15,569 nt of DNA from UBA11475 sp045593005 (GTDB taxonomy: Bacteria > Bacillota > Clostridia > Christensenellales > Borkfalkiaceae): assembly GCA_045593005.1 (NCBI GenBank), contig JAZNVV010000075.1, positions 1 to 15,569 of the forward strand, given 5' to 3'. Position 1 is the stretch's first letter, and each line of letters opens with the position of its first letter. Position numbers and translations under genes: made by a program. The notes under the pieces were generated by a model. That model saw nothing but the letters and a program-made list of their open reading frames with translations, was not told the origin of the DNA and did no database searches. Shown one piece after another: positions 13,344-15,569 of this stretch.

Positions 13344-14527
13344 AAACTTTTTACTATAATGCAAGTGCTCCAAAAGTTAGAAAACTTTTCGACCTAAAAT
13401 CAACCGAAAATCGTAATCTATATTGTAATAATGAAATTTTAGGGTTTGACAATATAAATTATAGTAAAAAGTCAAAAAAATACTATTTCCTTTATAAGAC
13501 GTTAGAAAATGTTGACGTATATATTGACGAATACGGGATGATATATAGTTCCGACAATTATAATTATGGAATGGTCGATATAAATAATCAAATTTGCTTT
13601 GCAAACGTAATATTAGCAGGGGAAAGAACAGTATATATTTCCGACGGTAAAAATTCAAAAGTGTTTTCACCGACAGCGCCAAACTATATTAGTAGTGCAA
13701 AAGCAGGCACGACTGCTTGTCATCACAAGGGCAGATTATACGTTTACGTCGGCAATGGTAAAATAGTTGGCTCTGCTCCTTTTGACGTTGCGAATTTTGA
13801 CGCTGACAAAACTATCGATTTTATGACGGAAGACGTTTACGGACCGGTATTTGCATTATTAGAAAGTGATAATTTTGTTTACGCAGTTTGCAAGTGGGGG
13901 ATATTTAGATTTGTTGAAAAATCTTCACGCAATATCAGCGTAGAGTCGGTTGCAAAATTTAACGTTTCAATTAGAGAAGAAACTGTTGCAGGGGTAGGTC
14001 AAAACATATATTTTGCCACGCAAGACGCCATTGTCAAGGTAGATGGAACAAACGTCGAAATAGTAAAAAGCGATCTTTTTAACCGTGGATATAGCGTAGA
14101 ATATTTAAAAGCAATCGGGCAAAACGGTAGATATTATATCCGTGGAAAGTTTAACGGTGAGTGGTTGACGTATTCATTTAAGGACGGCAAGCAAGAAAAC
14201 CTTTGTCTTGATAAAAACTTCTCCATTTTGCCATCTTTATTAGTGTCGGAAAATCCTGCTGAACAAGTGGTTGGTTACTGGAAAAAGGTTATTTTAGACG
14301 AGGACGTTAAACGTAAAAGTTTAATGAAGATATCTTGTACTGCGCTTAAGCCTTGCGTTTTAAGTATTTCAACGAAAGGTCAAGTAAAAAAATTTAACGT
14401 AGTAGAGGGCAAAAACGTCTTAAACGTCAATATGACGGGAAGTAGTTTTACAGTTGAAATACAAACTCCTGTATATCAACAAAAAATATCTGACGTTGAA
14501 CTTGTTTATTATGATAAGGAGATGTAA
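13340..14527 (+). CDS. Beta-propeller tail-hub/nozzle-like protein (gp10 position)
   Basis: The protein has 395 aa and starts at GTG 13340, with AAGGAAGG about 8 nt upstream and a 4-nt overlap with the preceding gene. It is all-beta, made of repeated four-strand blades: ENVDVYIDEYGMIYSS, ERTVYISDGKNSKVF, GRLYVYVGNGKIVGSAPF, DNFVYAVCKWGIFRFVE, QNIYFATQDAIVKVDG and GRYYIRGKFNGEWLTYSF. These suggest a propeller over residues about 50-300, followed by a C-terminal beta sandwich (about 300-395). P22 gp10 and T7 gp12 nozzle proteins are propellers that sit below the portal adaptor, and this gene follows the gp4-like gene as gp10 follows gp4. The assignment rests on architecture and order, not on recognisable identity. 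Confidence 0.6.
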   Translation: MKTFYYNASAPKVRKLFDLKSTENRNLYCNNEILGFDNINYSKKSKKYYFLYKTLENVDVYIDEYGMIYSSDNYNYGMVDINNQICFANVILAGERTVYISDGKNSKVFSPTAPNYISSAKAGTTACHHKGRLYVYVGNGKIVGSAPFDVANFDADKTIDFMTEDVYGPVFALLESDNFVYAVCKWGIFRFVEKSSRNISVESVAKFNVSIREETVAGVGQNIYFATQDAIVKVDGTNVEIVKSDLFNRGYSVEYLKAIGQNGRYYIRGKFNGEWLTYSFKDGKQENLCLDKNFSILPSLLVSENPAEQVVGYWKKVILDEDVKRKSLMKISCTALKPCVLSISTKGQVKKFNVVEGKNVLNVNMTGSSFTVEIQTPVYQQKISDVELVYYDKEM

Positions 14528-15462
14528 TGAAGGCAAATTTAAATTTGGCAGAGCCAACAAGTAAAGCAGAAGTTTTAGATGGTTTAATTGAGATTGAACG
14601 ATACTATAAATACCGAAAAGACGAATACGTTCCACCAGTAATTGAGCCTTTAGAGTTCGAAACCGTAGTTTTTGATCAAAAAAGTGACGTCGAATATACA
14701 GTTATGGCAAATACACTTTTAAGACCCGAGCAAGAACTTCGCAAATTAAATAGAAAAGACGAAATTCAAAAGAAGTTAAAATTAAATAGCGTTGAAAAAA
14801 CTAATCTTTCATTAATGAAGACGGCTGAACTTGAAGCCGTCGATAAAAACGTGGACAAAGCGATTAGTAATTTGGAGGAAAAGGCGCGCCTAAACGGTAG
14901 TGGATATAGTGAATCGTTATCAGCGCAAATATCTGCGCTTGAACTTGAAAGATTCAACGCCAAAACGAAAATTGAAGAAAAGTATATTCAAAAGGAAACG
15001 GACAATCAAGCGTTAGAAGCATATTATAATGATTTGATAAGCCAAGTCGACCAGTTTTATAACGACGTAGAGACGTTTGAGGTAAACGCCAAAGTAGAAG
15101 AACTCAAATTGTCTGACGCTAAAACTGCTTTTGAGTACGAAAAATATAATAAAAGTCTTTACGAAAGGTCAACTAAATATAACAATTCATTAAATCAAGC
15201 TGAAGCAGAACTTCAACTAGACTATATGAGCATTGTGTATGAGGGGATGAGTGATGAAGAACTCTTATTAAAAGGTTATTTTTATGACGTTGTTAGTTGG
15301 ATAATGACGTATTATGCAAAATTTACTTCAAAAGTTAGTGCGTATGAAGAATTTCAAGCGACGGAAGAATATATTTTATATATGAAAGATTTTTACGTCG
15401 GTTGTCTTGAACTTTTATATACAAGAGCATATGGTAGACCAAGCGCTACCGGCTTAACTTAA
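14527..15462 (+). CDS. Coiled-coil structural protein in the tail-needle (gp26) position
   Basis: The protein has 311 aa. The start overlaps the previous stop by one base (TAATG), with AAGGAG (14516-14521) 5 nt away. An extended Pro-rich segment (35-50, with YVPPVIEPLEFETVVFD) precedes long heptad-like helices (about 70-125 and 130-230), rich in Glu, Lys, Ala and Leu and interrupted at a NGSGYSES turn. The C-terminus (240-311) is more aromatic and compact (YFYDVVSWIMTYYAKF). It is the last gene of the cassette. In P22 the next gene after gp10 is gp26, a trimeric coiled-coil needle that plugs the head, so an analogous plug is a reasonable guess. Another internal virion protein is equally possible. 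No family recognised. Confidence 0.55.
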   Translation: MKANLNLAEPTSKAEVLDGLIEIERYYKYRKDEYVPPVIEPLEFETVVFDQKSDVEYTVMANTLLRPEQELRKLNRKDEIQKKLKLNSVEKTNLSLMKTAELEAVDKNVDKAISNLEEKARLNGSGYSESLSAQISALELERFNAKTKIEEKYIQKETDNQALEAYYNDLISQVDQFYNDVETFEVNAKVEELKLSDAKTAFEYEKYNKSLYERSTKYNNSLNQAEAELQLDYMSIVYEGMSDEELLLKGYFYDVVSWIMTYYAKFTSKVSAYEEFQATEEYILYMKDFYVGCLELLYTRAYGRPSATGLT

Positions 15463-15569
15463 AATTAAAATGCCCGTCGCATTAGTCGCTATTCCCATAG
15501 GGAATTGCGACAACTGAATAAATCCGTAAACGGATTTGTGATATTTGCTTACGCAAGTTATATTGCCTA
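15463..15569. repeat. Run of four unrelated short hairpins after the cassette
   Basis: There are four consecutive perfect or near-perfect hairpins with short links. AATGC/GCATT spans 15469-15483. A 12-bp stem GTCGC-T-ATTCCC / GGGAAT-T-GCGAC with one T-T mismatch and a 3-nt loop spans 15485-15511. AAATCCG/CGGATTT with loop TAAA spans 15520-15537. ATTTGC/GCAAGT with loop TTAC spans 15543-15558. The stems differ in sequence and none has a T-run, so this is neither a CRISPR array nor an ordinary terminator. It resembles dispersed intergenic hairpin repeats of Clostridia genomes and suggests that the phage operon ends here. The array may continue past the window. Confidence 0.7.

Noticed and set aside
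15469..15558. CRISPR array or ordinary terminator at the right edge
   Set aside because: The hairpin stems are different from each other, there are no equal-length spacers, and no T-run follows any stem.

Overview
The window looks like a low-GC Bacillota chromosome, most likely an endospore-forming Clostridia lineage. The evidence is strong AGGAGG-type ribosome binding sites, several textbook sigma-A promoters (TTGACA-17-TATAAT), a Gram-positive LexA box (CGAAC-N4-GTTCG), a PdaB-type polysaccharide deacetylase and Gram-positive-style surface proteins. No tRNA, rRNA, insertion sequence or CRISPR array was seen.

Left part (1-3456). A small XRE repressor gene sits beside two identical-arm operators. 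These overlap a perfect promoter that reads leftward out of the window. A convergent HdeD/DUF308-like membrane protein follows, then a divergent two-gene unit (PdaB-like deacetylase and a two-OB-fold SSB-like protein), then a small lipoprotein on the minus strand. Rho-independent terminators separate most of these units, several of them bidirectional.

Middle part (3457-7648). Two minus-strand, type-I membrane proteins (878 and 239 aa) share one C-terminal architecture: two SH3-like beta domains followed by a single membrane helix. Between them lies a plus-strand 145-aa putative ArpU/sigma-region-4-like regulator. Its control region carries a promoter, an inverted repeat around the -35, a perfect LexA box just downstream of the -10, and alternative hairpins. 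The regulator and the 239-aa gene converge with 2 nt between their stop codons and no terminator there.

Right part (7666-15462). This is a tightly packed, all-plus-strand phage head cassette in P22-like order: large terminase, small terminase-associated protein, P22-type portal, small scaffold-like protein, HK97-fold coat, gp4-like connector, beta-propeller protein (gp10/nozzle-like) and a coiled-coil protein in the tail-needle (gp26) position. All frames are open, with overlapping starts and stops. No integrase, replication, lysis or receptor-binding gene is present in the window. The cassette is followed directly by a run of unrelated short hairpins that looks like host intergenic repeat DNA. 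The large terminase has Arg in place of the Walker A Thr/Ser. The working picture is a compact, apparently maintained capsid/packaging module, possibly SOS-controlled through the LexA-box regulator. It could be a domesticated prophage remnant, a satellite or a gene-transfer-agent-like element. Functions are inferred from motifs and gene order only.
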